Assembly: GCF_041296385.1 (NCBI RefSeq)
Contig: NC_091015.1
Location: 94,658,004-94,722,003, forward strand
Origin: Aphelocoma coerulescens
Taxonomy: Eukaryota > Chordata > Aves > Passeriformes > Corvidae
Direction of reading: 5' to 3'
Length of the DNA: 64,000 nucleotides
In this document: piece after piece, positions 38,235-50,625 of the stretch
Position numbering within the stretch: the stretch's first letter is position 1
Layout: each line of letters starts with the position of its first letter
Notes under the pieces: model-generated
The model's database searches: none
What the model was told of the DNA's origin: nothing
Seen by the model: only the letters and a program-made list of their open reading frames with translations
Translations under genes and position numbers: made by a program

Positions 38235-40511
38235 AATTTGATACATTAGGTTTTCCTCCAGAGGGTTTATCAAATAGAATACCTTATATACAAAAGGTAA
38301 GGTAAGTAAGTTACAGGGAGAAAATACAGATACATAATAGCCCTTTAAGTCAGCAATGCAAAAATGTGACAAGAAAAAAACCCAGGATTCTAAAACAAAA
38401 AAATAGGTTAACAGACCCAAAACAGCAGAGGACAGAGTAGATAAATTTAAGCCAAGGAACATAATCAAAAAGTAGCTAGATGAAGTCTTATACCTTGTAT
38501 TATATGAGTTAAGACCAAGGTTCTATTAGTTCTTTCTGACTTTATGAATTACTGAACACAGATTTAACTTCAAAATTTCTAAGTAAAAATTAAAAATTTT
38601 GCCCTTGTCTGTACTTACAAAGCTACGAAGAAGCTTTAAAAACTTCTGAGTTTGTTGGACGTATTTTACAAATAAGAAAACTGAAGTTCAGTGAATGAAT
38701 TGATGTGGTCAAGACCATGACACAGATGTTGACAAAAATATGACAAAACTCTAAAATGCATGCCTTGACCACTAGCAAAAATCAGGAGTTTATAGGAAGC
38801 AAGAAAACACCATCCAAACCCTGTGAAAAATTCTGTAAACACCAAGACTAAATTGTGAAAGATATGTTATTTACTCACACAAAATAGATAATGTTTTTAA
38901 CTAGGATGCTATGACTGATCTTTGTTTTAGAATGTGCACATATATATACACTAGTACCTTTACAGTGGCATATAATATGCTACAATATAAGAGGACTGCT
39001 TGTTTGGGCAACTTGAAACAGAATGGTCAAAAAGTAGTAGTTAAGAAGTCACTCCACTCTACTGCAAATGAAAAACTCCTAGAAGTGCTTTTCCATAATT
39101 TCTCCTAAGATGCTTGTCTGTCTAAGTATTAGGGCAGTAAGTGAGATGTCTTTTAGAGGACTTGGTGCTCCTTTTCTTCACAGCTTGTTGACTAGGAACA
39201 TTTGAAATGCACTAATCCTGAGGTGATAATGCATCATGTTTACCTTGCATCCTGTTTTATTTCAATACTGAACATTCAATATTTTAAGTGTCTCTTCAGG
39301 TCCCTTCTGTATGAATTAAGAACGTGTATGTAGTTTTAAAGTAGTCATGCTTTTATCTTGCTTACACATCTGCACATCTCTTATACAAGAGGCAAAGATA
39401 AATGGTATGGTGAAAATGCACTTAAAGGCTTTATACTGACTAAAAAAATACACTATATAAGTCTAGCAAAAGACTTTCAGTCCTATTATAGTAATAAAAT
39501 TATAGTCTGGGCTAGAGTTAGCTAAACTCTGACAGTACTTCTGCACACTCTGTCCATCCTACTCTCAAGCCACAAATACATCTTATAAAAGAGGCTCAGT
39601 GGAATAAGCAAAAGTACACAGAAGTCTGAATTACTATTTTTTTTAACAAAGAAATTTATGTTTCCTAATTCATTGCTATTTATTGAAGTTCCAGTTCTGC
39701 CACTTAAATGAATTGAGCAATATATGCACCAGAGTGTTTACCTATATCTTTCAGTGGTGCTGTTTATTGTACAAGTTACAACACGGTGGAGGAAGGGTGG
39801 CAGAACCAAGGGTACATTATTTCCTGTAGAAGATTTGTTGAATTTCATATGCAGTGTCTAATCAGTACTCCAACTCAACTGTCAGTAACTTTCTGTCCTA
39901 GTAGAGACAGCAGTGAGCACTCTTCTGATGTTAAGTTCACATTTGAAGTGAGATATTGCGTATATTGTTCCATATATTGCTCTTGAGAACACAATAACCC
40001 TATGAGCAATTTATAGTATCCTTTGGCAGAAGAACGGGGATGAATTGAATTTATTTCCACAGGAAATACTTTTGCAATCCTCGTTCTCACTCAGAAAATA
40101 AATACATATTGCTGAGCACCTGGGGAAATCACCTAAAATGCACATATATCCTGCAGTCTAGAATCACAGTCATAGTTGCCAAGTAACTACTTTTTTGAAA
40201 TATAAGAAATCTGATTATGGTCACTTTTCTTAGTGAATTACTGGAAACAAATGGAGGAATGGCTTTCCTAGAGGTTCACTATAAATACAGCATGCAGAAT
40301 TTTCTGGGTTTTTTTCCCCAAATCACTTTGGGCTATTCAGAGATGTAAAAACAGTTTAAGAAGTGTTGCACACATTTCAGTATGTTTAGATTCAAAATAC
40401 ATTGTTCTTTGGACTCCTAACTACAAGACTCTATTTCCTACCTATTACCTCCTTGCTCTGAATGAATGACAAATAAGGGAAGTTAGAAGCAGCCAGAAGA
40501 AGGAATTCCTT
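38235..40511. other. Unique AT-rich DNA, no gene seen
   Basis: No gene or identifiable repeat. Confidence 0.5.
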
Positions 40512-40619
40512 CTATAATATATAATATATGTATTATAGTTATATATTTTATATATATAGTTATATATAGAGAGAAAGTTATATATTATAATATATAATAT
40601 ATATATTATATATTATCTA
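40512..40619. repeat. TA-rich, self-complementary microsatellite
   Basis: About 108 bp of TATA/TATAATATA with a GAGAGAAA interruption at about 40568-40576. The two sides can pair with each other, so cruciform or hairpin formation is possible. Confidence 0.85.
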
Positions 40620-42517
40620 ATTCCATATAATATTGAAATTCTAAGCAATGTTTCAAAAAATGGCTAAGAAGTAGAATTTTCCATTAAGCTAAAGAGTTTT
40701 GGTCCCATATTGATTTTTCTGCTGCACAACACAGGAATGGTGACTATAGAAAGATACGTTTTAAAAGGAAAAATTAAATCAGGGAGTAATGGGAGAAGTA
40801 ATATTTTTCTTGCTTTACCATGCTGCTTGTCTTACCAGCACTCACTGCTGTCTGGTACACATAGGGAAATGTCATGTGGTTTGGGAAGCACTGGTGAGAT
40901 GATGTTAAAGAAAAGTCAACAGAAGGACACCACATTAAGCCAATAACTTCTTGCATCAAGCAAGTTATGATTTTCTTATCTCCCTCATAAGTCATTTCAG
41001 CTGCGCATCCTGTTTTGCTGAGCACTGCTGTAAAGTAATACCATAAGCAATCACTAATAAGATTACAGCTCTGAAGGGTGTAAAGATAACAAAAGATTGG
41101 CGCAGAAAAGTCATAATTTTCTTTCCAGAAAGTGTGTAGGGGGTTTTACATACAAATGTAATAAAATAGTATTTCAAAGGGTGAAGATAAGTCGTATCAG
41201 TCAGGAGTGAAAAAAAAAACCCCAGAACTTTTTCTCTTTCATGTTTTTGTTTTTAGGAGATGTAGGAATTGAATGTTAATGTCCTCTTTCCATGAGAAGG
41301 AATTAATGTTATCTCTATGCCCTTTTTCCTTTTTGACAATATGTTACTTCCCTGGAGGTTTACATGGGGTTTTTTTCGTTGTACTGCGGCTGGTAGGCAC
41401 AGTGTCTCTCAGAAAATAATGTTGAAATGCTAATTACCATGAGGAGTATTTAAATAAGCTGATAGATCTGTTATATTTCAGTTTCTTACTTCTGACATGC
41501 TAGCTGAACATCAGACTTTTCTGTAAGTGCCATATGTACCTCCTTTATTATTTCACTGGGTCTGTCATGCCTTGTGTTCATATTTTGTTTGGACAAAACA
41601 CATGTGAATACAGGTATTTATTTTGCAAATACAACTGTGGGTTTTTTAATGACATACAGAACTTGTCTTACTCAGTTTGCTCGTGATTCTGTCTTTGCAT
41701 CTCAAAATCCAGTACAATTCTTTTTTGTGTGTGTGTACTGAGATGGACAGGAAGAAAAGAGAGGATGATAAAGAGGCGAATAATAAGGGGTATGCTCAAA
41801 ATTTAAAGCATTTTCCAATCATGAATACTTCCTGCGAGAAACATGAACAAGACAAGTGTTTTGATTAACATCAAGAATATTTCAAGCAGCATTATTTACA
41901 AAAGTGTGCAGGGATGACATTGCATAGTAATGAGGTATAATAAAATCATTGGTGCAGATGTGAAAAAAGTGTTATTACCCTTCTTTCTTTAAAATAGTAA
42001 TTCCTGTATTATTTTTCATTGATTTATAATTATGCTCCGAGACAAAGCAATGTCACTTTTTCACAAGAACCTTTAGAACAAGCTGTAAATGAGGGAAAAA
42101 AAATCAAGATACAAACTTAAAACTCATTTCATATTTGAGCACTGAAATCAAACTAATCTTAAAGACAATCTTGTTGGGAACTTTGACTTTCATTACTTAA
42201 AAATGGAGAAATAAGTTTTGTAATGGCATTTAAAAGACATTAAAAGGGTGACAGCACCACTTAATTTTCATTATTTTCCTCAGGAAACTGACCAGAAAAA
42301 TATTTTGAGTAGAAACTGAATATACCACCCTCAAAGTTCAGGAATGGATGAGTAGGCCTAGCTTTTTAGCCTCTCTCTTAGCCTGAACTAATGGGTTAGC
42401 TGCAATTGGACAGCACCTCCCACACAATACGCATATGCTACAGAGGTGTACATGCACATCCTTATGACAGGACTTCTATCAGTAGCCCCTTCTCTCCCTG
42501 TGCCTCTCTCTGCTATC
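40620..42517. other. Unique AT-rich DNA, no gene seen
   Basis: No gene or mobile element recognised. A-tract/CCC and GGG/T-tract junctions occur at 41211 and 41366. Confidence 0.5.
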
Positions 42518-42523
42518 AAATGC
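42518..42523. repeat. Left target-site duplication (AAATGC)
   Basis: The same six bases follow the other end of the LTR at 43088-43093. Six bp is the typical duplication length of class II (ERVK/alpha/beta-type) elements. Confidence 0.75.
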
Positions 42524-43087
42524 TATTGCAGCTGGTGAGGGGTCAGAGGCTCTGACCCAGGAAGAGGTGACCGGTCCGGGGAGATGGTCCCGAAAGGAAT
42601 CGCCTTCCCAAGGCCCGGTGTCTCCCCTCAGCTGCTGGCAGGAGGGCCCGTGCAGAAGCTGTCAGCTCTTTAGTGATTGTCAGCTCGTGATTCCAGCTCA
42701 GCTCTGCAGGGCATCCTCCAGGCCAAGCCAGATCAGAGAGAGATGAGAAGGCCCGTGTGGCTGGTTCCGCACAGAGGCAGCTTTATTGTTGGTCCTCTCC
42801 GGCAAAGGGGAGAGCCAGGGACGGATGCCCTCTCCTGAGGGGCCTGAGGGAGCTTGCCTTTATAGGGATACAGGGGATCAGTAGGGGACCAATGGGTTAC
42901 AGAGGGTCTGGGACAGACCAGTGGGTTACAGAATGATTTGCATGGTGTCTTCCAAAGGATTGTGGGTCTGCCTTTCCTCACCATGATCCAAGAAGTGGTT
43001 GCCTTTCCAGGGAGTCCTGCTGGGCGATTGTGAAATCTCTTGTCTCAGCAGAGATCCCTCTAGGGCAAGGGCTGGGCATACCCCACA
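42524..43087 (-). mobile_element. Solo LTR, ERVK type, 564 bp
   Basis: Read on the minus strand it starts TGTGGGGTATGCCC. It carries a clean TATA box (CCCTATAAAGGC; TTTATA at 42859-42864 on the plus strand) and a poly(A) signal (CAATAAAGC; TTTATT at 42782-42787), about 77 bp apart. That is the normal spacing for an alpha/beta-type LTR. Six-bp duplications AAATGC flank it. The U5 end reads ...GCAATA where CA is expected; a single C-to-T change would explain this. Alternatively the true end is GCTGCA, three bases in, and the duplication is imperfect. Base composition is much GC-richer than the surroundings. No retroviral genes adjoin it. Confidence 0.85.
42782..42864 (-). promoter_or_regulatory. 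Core promoter and poly(A) signal of ERVK-type LTR
   Basis: TATAAA (complement at 42859-42864) and AATAAA (complement at 42782-42787) are both perfect. Upstream on the minus strand lie two CCAAT-like motifs (ACCCATTGG near 42890 and ACCCACTGG near 42920). Transcription would run leftward from about 42835. Confidence 0.6.
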
Positions 43088-43093
43088 AAATGC
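43088..43093. repeat. Right target-site duplication (AAATGC)
   Basis: It directly follows the CCCCACA terminus and matches 42518-42523. Confidence 0.75.
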
Positions 43094-43643
43094 TTATATA
43101 GGAATCCAGGAATTAACTGATCATTGAAAGAACAGAACTGAAATGTCAATTTGTTCTGTCCAAAAATTGGACAGTTAATAGTCTGTGTGCATCTAGCACA
43201 GGTACACTGCAGCTCACTAATGTAGAAAACCAACTCAATTTTTCTCTTTTGGAATCTGTATTGTTGGTTTGGTTTGTCGTGGATATTTTGCCAATTGTCC
43301 CTACTTTCAAAAATCAAAGAAAGTTGTGTAAAAACAGGAAGAAAAAATAATTTAGGGCTGGAGAAAATGTTACACAGTGAGAAGCCTTAGTTTAACAAAA
43401 AAGAAAAATATACCCAGTTAAGACTAACTCACTGACTTCAGCTCAGTGGTAATTGAATGGGGTGTAACAACTGATTGGCTTCGTTCAAAAGAACAAAGGA
43501 CACCATATTCCATGTTTATTCCAAGAAGTCTGGATCATTTCATGCCAGATTATTTTCTTATACCTGCCATGGTGAGGGCATTCTCTGCAATATATTTCCT
43601 AATATAAACATATAAGTATAGCTGAAATTTACCATCTACATGT
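43094..43643. other. Short unique spacer between two solo LTRs
   Basis: About 550 bp of AT-rich DNA without recognisable features. Confidence 0.6.
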
Positions 43644-43648
43644 CACTT
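43644..43648. repeat. Left target-site duplication (CACTT)
   Basis: It immediately precedes TGTCCTAGG and is repeated at 44157-44161. Five bp is typical of ERVL-type integration. Confidence 0.8.
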
Positions 43649-44156
43649 TGTCCTAGGTTACAGTGTAAGATGTAACCAAAAGCATGTATTCTATTATCAT
43701 CTTCACAAGCTGTCAAAGCAGGGGGGGCAGTGTTTGTTATCTCCTACCATGGCTCATCCCTGATAACTCCCTCTGGGGAATATCTCTGTTTGATGGGCCA
43801 TCAAGGACCCACCACATGACTCATAGAATTACATCAACCCACTGTGAGATGCTCTGCCCAGGGGGAGGAGCCAAGCATTCCCACCTGGATATAATCTGGG
43901 GCTTGGAACACCACAAGCAGCCCTTACCTATGGGATTCCCAGAGGACAAGAGCCACCACTGGACCTTCATGTGAAAACCAGCCCCTTTTCTACAGGATCA
44001 CTTCTTCTGGACTGCTACCACCACCCTGACTAACAGGGTGTCAGGTTGTATCCTGACTCTCTCAGTGTTCTTGTACTATTGCATTTATTTTAGTTTTCCT
44101 ATTAAAGTATAATTCTGACTTGTGATCTCCCACTGGTTTGTTTTCAAACTAGCACA
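43649..44156 (+). mobile_element. Solo LTR, ERVL-like, 508 bp
   Basis: It starts TGTCCTAGGTTACAGTGTAAG and ends TTTTCAAACTAGCACA, with perfect 5-bp duplications CACTT on both sides. It follows the block order of an avian LTR family I associate with ERVL elements: the TGTCCTAGGTTACAG start, a TATAAT box (43890-43895), 'ggtgtcaggttgtatcctga', then an ATTAAA poly(A) signal (44101-44106). No internal region adjoins it. The 96-codon frame inside is not a retroviral gene. The class name is from recognition; the boundaries are seen directly. Confidence 0.88.
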
Positions 44157-44161
44157 CACTT
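44157..44161. repeat. Right target-site duplication (CACTT)
   Basis: It directly follows the terminal CA of the LTR and matches 43644-43648. Confidence 0.8.
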
Positions 44162-47100
44162 AGATTTCATTCATCTCATACCATTACCCATTAGATCACT
44201 TTCCTCTGTCACAGCATGCATATGCCATGTACTCTCAACATTTTCTTCTGTGATCCTCCACTTGACTGTACACATTATAATCCACTGAATCCATCCATCC
44301 ATCCAATGCATTATGATCGCCAGCATATTTGTGTTTCTGGGAAGTGCAATCCCAGGGTAGAACTGATGGGGTGACACTTCACTGTGGCAAAATTGCTGGC
44401 CATTCCCGTCATGAATAGTGTAGTGTTGGGACTCCTGCTATGTAGGACATAACATTAAATAAATATGTTTATAACACAGAGAAGTTGAACAGAATTCAGC
44501 CCTTAATGTTACAACAATGTCTCTTGCTTAAAAGATTGTCCAGTACCACAGTATTTCTTGCAAAAACATCATCAGCAAGAAAAGATCTGATTATGTAAGA
44601 GACTGAAGGGCTGAGGGAAGGCCAAGAAAAAATATAACATCCTTCCGGAGTCATTATGTTTGTGCTAATTATGGAAATTAATAGTAAACCTCTGGAGAAA
44701 ACACAAGTCTATGCCTGTTATTCCCAAATTAGACTCCAGGAAGTGTCACTATAGCCAGCAAGGTGCTCCTTTCTCAAATACGTAGTCCTTACAAGTCTAT
44801 ATGTTTTCTGTATAATGTGGAGATGCAACTTTCAAACACACTCAAGATAAAGCCCTTCAGAATATCCCCTGGTCAGAGTGAGCTCACTGCATTATTTAGT
44901 ATGATCATATTTTAACATGAAGAATTAATGACGAAAAGAAAGAAATCAAGTTTCTTATTCAACTGAATTCATTTCATACCATATTTAAATTATAATGGTC
45001 CTCATAAGCTGAGAATTTAAGAGCTAAAATGTAACCATTATGCCACCATTATGTCAAGACTACTTGCTACAATAGGTGAGCTAAGGAGTTTATGGTTTCA
45101 TCCTTGAGGGATTTTAAGATCAGACTAGCTAGAACCTTTCTGGAATGCTGTAAATATCTTTCAGTATTTTTCTCTTTCCTGGTTATTTGGAGAAAATAGT
45201 GAGACTAACTTCAAAGTCTGCTAGGTGTTCAGTGCCCTGTGATCTCCCTCATTGCAAATTTTACCTTCTCTTTTGTTTTCATTCACTTTTTCTTTTATCT
45301 CAACTCACTTCTTTTTTAAAAAATGTTTCCATTTGTAAAACAATGTATAGTTCAAAAGATTTACATACTCATTTAGAAAGTACCACAACATAGGACTAAT
45401 CATCTTGCATGACTCGGATTATAATCCAAGTCTGCACAAGGAAATGGGATGAGCCAAAAGACTCATTGTTTTATCAGAAATCAGTGAAAACTTCGGGAAG
45501 AGAAACCTGCTCTTGAAGCCTATCTGTGCTGGAGCTGTTTGAGCATCCAGAACTGTAGGATGGCTGCCATAAGCATCAGACAAAAGGGAATGGAAGAAAC
45601 CAGTTGGAGTTAGTTGTGCAGCAGACCAAAGAGGACCAAATGTCAAAATGCCCTGATATGGTGTTCTGGCCACTCATTCTCAAACATTCTATTTTTTATG
45701 ACATGTACTTTGAAAAGACCTGAAAGTTCTGAACACTATGATACATTTTGCTCCAAAGTAAGTTTACTAGAATGTAAACATCTTTTTAAGTAAATTCCAT
45801 TAAACAGACAACATTTATCTACAGAGAAGTTTCTTAGAAAATTGGAATTGAAAGCTGGTTTTTATTTTCAGTTTGCTACTGTAGACTTTCTAAAGTAGAT
45901 ATTTCCTTTATAAGTCTTTCTGCTTCCCATTGTTTAAATAAAATATGATTGTCTTCTTTATTTTAAAAATAATTCAATTATGGAAACTGTCAGAGTATGG
46001 AAATGCAAATGAAAGAGTGGCCAGAAATTAACTTTGCCCCTCAAGAGCTTAGAATTTTTTTTTTTTGTGGGAAAGGTATGTTTCAAATTAACTCACTACT
46101 AATACTTTTAAAATTACAGGTTTCATCTTGGAGATGCTACTGTTAAGCATAAATTCATGCAAATTCCAGGATTACATATAGTAAGTGCTTAATTTTCATT
46201 CACAGTTCTCTTCAATATATAAAAATTGGAAAGCTGAATGTTGCAAATTGTCTTTTCATGGTAAATCCATTATGTACTGTAACTGTGTTTTGAAGCGTGA
46301 CCCGTTTTAACAAATACATAGTTCCATTGAGCTTGCTATGATTTTGTCATTGTAGTAGGACAGAAATATTCCTAACTCCTATATCTTGGAGACTGATGTG
46401 AAAAAGTAGATTACATATGCCAAGTCTAGTAACTTGATGGAATCTGGTTTTGTAGCTACAGATGTTTGGTCTTTAAAATCTTACACACATGCTTCATCTG
46501 AAAAATGCATGCAATATGTGACTTCAATGTCTGATTCAATGAGAGAGCGAGAGAAGATATCTCTGATAGGAAAAAACCCCACAGGTTATCTTGTTAACAT
46601 AGAGTGCAGTAGCTATTACTCCAACAAATAAAAGATACCTTTCTCATATTTATAACTGTCAATGAGCTTACAATGATTTCCTTATAAATTAGGAAATTAT
46701 TATTATTAAATTAGGCCCAAAAAGACCATTCAAACTTTGGATTGGTTTGTGTGTGTCAGAAAAATTGGTCTCAAAATGACATAATTATGCCTATTTTCAA
46801 CAAGTTTATATGACTTCTTTTAATTTCATTCAAAAACATGTTTAATACAGAAAAAAAAATTCTTAAAACCAAGGAAACAATCAATCCTTTTGAATCTATG
46901 AAAATCATTGGAATGAGGGAGGATTTTCTTTTATATAGCAATTCACTCAGTTCAGCTTATGTTATGACCTATGTCCTCACAGAATAAGTTAGAATCTGAA
47001 AAAGATTTTATTATATTCTTCATGTATTGTCAAAGTGACAGAAGTGCATTCTTCTTTGGAATTCATGTTTTCTTTCATTTTTAGAATACTTCTTTAATGA

Positions 47101-50100
47101 TCTATTCTGCACATGTACTGATTTCTGACTATTTCTGAAAGGAAGAGTTCATGGGAAAAAAGTGCTCAAAGGCAAAATTATTCTCACAGCTGATGAATAA
47201 CACTGCACAACATACAGCTGGTATTTTGCATTATTTAGAAGACAGACTGAAATTTTGCTGGAATTAACTTTTTTATGGTTAGTGTAATGATAGCCACAAC
47301 TGGAAAAAGATCCAATATTTTTGCTTCTTTAACTTGAGCATGTAAGTTTTCATAAAAGGCCAAGAACCGTGAGGTTAGGCTTCATCAAAATTTTCAAAAA
47401 GGTATGCAAATATTAAGATTTGAATTATGACTCTACTGATTTAGAATAGTCCTCATGGTTTCCCATATTTTCCACCAAACTTGGAAACTTCAGAAATCAA
47501 ATTCTGTCTGTCACTGAGACCCAGTGACATTTTTTAGAGCACATAACATTCTGAGTCATGAAGATCTGACTGCCAAAGATGTCAATTCCAGTCAATGGCA
47601 ATTAAGGTCCAGAGCATTTTCAGGAATTTGTGTCTCAGTTCCTCAAAGGACTCAGCCTCCCTAAGTGGCCAAGTTTTCCCCCTTTACTTTATTCTTCTGC
47701 TGTGTCAGCATTACAGCAGTCTCAAAGGCTAACAACTGAACTCAAATGGAGAGGAGCTGACCATTCCTAGACTGCTATTTTATGTCCTGGAAGAGATGGA
47801 ATAAGAGACAGGCTGGTCATTTGCTTTTCAATAGCAATTTAAATAAACATGCAGAAATTTGTATGTGTTTGTTGGGAGGGGTGTTAGCTAATTGTTTCAC
47901 TGTTGGAGCTTTTGTGGTCTTGTATTTCCTATTTTATTAAAATTCTAGGGGGAAAAAAAACCCAAACCACACAGCTGTGCTATTCATTCACTCTTGTTAT
48001 CTTTTTATCTCTTGCTTGTTTGTTAAAATGCAGAGACCACCTGTGCCATGACAGCATTGACCAGAATCTATGGAAGATTTGCAGGTCAGGGTCCCTAACA
48101 GCACCAGCTATGAAATGGCTTTTCTGTCAGGGACAATCTGACTGCTGGTCTCAGCTGGAAATTTATGCTGTTTCACTATCAAGGTCAAGAACAGGACAGT
48201 GTTCTAACACCAAGTCATGGTCAAATGTCATAGGAAGTGGAATAAAAGACACTCAGATCTGTAATATTCACAGCCTCCATTCCAAAGAAAAAGGAAAAAA
48301 GTAGCAGAGGTTGGCAATTTCCTCCTAAAGGCCTCATCTGCCTACTCCAGCTGACATCTGGAGCGTTCTGTTTCCAAAGAACTCAGCTCTTACAAATTAG
48401 TATAAAGTGGGTGAAGTTCATCTCTCACAGTGATCACAACTCCATGAGCCCTTCTATTTGTGCCATATAGTTACTTTCAGGGACCAGTCTCAGATGGATC
48501 AAAAATGGGTATTAAACTGGGAAGGCAGGAAGCTTGTATGGAATATGTGTTTGTTTTCCTAGTTAAAGATTACAACGGTTTTGGAATCTAGGTATTCTGA
48601 AGTAATACACATGTTCCAGGACACCAGGACACCTTTGTCTACCGTGATCATTGAGATGATATTCCATACACTCTTGAACATGAACACCCCATGAACACAG
48701 AAAACAGTTTATTTTCTATAGGGCTACTACTTATCTATTAAGAAAGTTTTAAACAGAGATTGGAGGAGAAAAGACAGTGTGAATGACAGAAGTCCATAAT
48801 TAGGAATTAAAAGAGAATTTGAATAAGAGTATCAAGATTTCTTGAGTGGGAGGAGGTAAGGAATAAGATCAAAAGACAAGAAAAGGGAAATAAAAGCTCA
48901 GACTACTCATTTATGTATGCTGATGAACAGCATACAGGAAAAGGGACTGAAAGACTTACATTAAAAAATGCCACTTTTTTCAGAAGGACAAAGAATGACC
49001 ACAGAACTGTGTCTATTGAAATCATGAGGGAGACAAAGTGTTATATAAAATATTAGGTAGGCTTCAATGCTGAGAGAGAATTTGTAGTCACTAACTAATT
49101 AGAACAAGGATTAAGAGATAAAGCAAAGACTAAAGGAAAAATATAAAGGGTCATAATTTTACCCTAGGCAGAGACCTAAGAACTGTTACAAGACATAAAC
49201 TTGGTTGAAGTATAAAATTCTCATTGACTCCACCTCAAAGAAGAAATTTTAAAGAGTGGTGGATGGTAGAGATCATACCACAAATTAAATTTAAAATAGC
49301 AGCAGGAATATGAAATCACAAGGGAAAAAAAACCAAAGAAATAAAAAACCAAGCAAAAACCAGAAAAGCAAAAAAGGGCATGAAATGAGGTGCAACTACC
49401 AAGCAACTATCTTGGGGGAAAAAAGCGCTCATTTTATTATTGACTTAGTATAACACTTTGAAACAGTTTTTTCATTTTCTCTGCTAACTGTAAAAGAAAG
49501 TGCAAGGTCTACTCTACTCAAATAGCTTGTAGGTGAATTTGAGCATGAAGGTGTTTCATGTCTTTTTTTACCACTCAACAAGCCATCTGTGATCAAGTGA
49601 CTAACAGAATTAAGATGGTATCTTCCTGCAATATTTCTTAGGGAGATGATAAAATAAAATGTTTGCAGCTATCTGGAAAATAAGGAAGAAGTGACATGCA
49701 GATGGCAGGCAACATGACAACAGGTTTGGTTTTCTTCTAAGTATAAATTTTGTCAATCTAAACTGATTGCCTTCTGCATAGGATGTCAGGCTGGACAGAG
49801 AAAAGAAGTCACTGAGGTCTTCTATCTTGTCTTTAATAATAATATTGATATCCTCACATGACCTACCCATAAATTATACAAGAAATGTAGTCTTGGTGAA
49901 AATCTTACAAGGAAGGTGCAAAACTAGTTGACTACATAGTGTGGAGGATATGTTAAGTGGTGTCATGTGAGTTCTCCTACTGCTTATCTCCTCTTCAAGT
50001 TTTTTTAATACCTAAATGCTGCAACAGAAAACATGATCATTAAATTGTAAATGGCATGAAGATAGGATCTAGGAGAACAGTATGGGCAAACGAAGAGTAA

Positions 50101-50379
50101 GACATCTGAACAGGAACAACAAGCTGTTACAGATGTGGGATAGAAGCCAAACAGCTGGAGGAGACCTGCTCAAAAATGGGACATTATGGAGCATCATGAC
50201 CTGAAGGAGTTTCACACTGTTGTTGAAAAGGCAAACCTATTATCAGGGTGTATAAACCAGAGGACAGAGCAATCCGGCTTTGCTTATCACTGACAGTGCT
50301 TCAGCTGAAGAAGAGCACTGTTTCAGAAAATGGATGGGTACTAACTGGAGGTAACTCAGAGGTCACAGTAGACCATAAA
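44162..50379. other. Unique AT-rich DNA, no gene seen
   Basis: No exon or mobile element identified. The 133-codon frame at 47903-48304 has no recognisable domain. An A-rich simple stretch lies at 49322-49377. The part just left of 50380 may contain more of the old CR1 copy, but I could not align it. Confidence 0.45.
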
Positions 50380-50625
50380 GTAATGAGTTTAAATGCGGCA
50401 AAGCAGATTCAAATTGGCTATTGTGAGGTGTATGGGAGGAAAATACTCCCACCATTATCATACACAGGATTGCCTGGGAAAGCTGTGGTCATCAAAGGTC
50501 TTTAAGAAGAGACCAGAACAGCATTTGTCAAGAGTGACACTGGCAGAGTTGATTATGCCTTGGGCAACAGGATGAACAAGAGGAACACCTGGGGTCCTGT
50601 CCAGCACTGTGCTTCTATGATTCTC
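50380..50625 (+). mobile_element. Old CR1 LINE 3' fragment
   Basis: The order is CR1: a 'gtttaaatgcggcaaagcag' block, 'attcaaattggctatt', 'ctgggaaagctgtggtcatc', 'aggtctttaagaagagacca', 'tgccttgggcaac', then GATTCT at the end. It resembles older CR1 subfamilies more than the copies at 31168 and 38091 and is more diverged. Confidence 0.8.

Noticed and set aside
47903..48304. 133-codon plus-strand frame
   Set aside because: No recognisable domain or conserved motif; the start region is low-complexity (G5 then A8).
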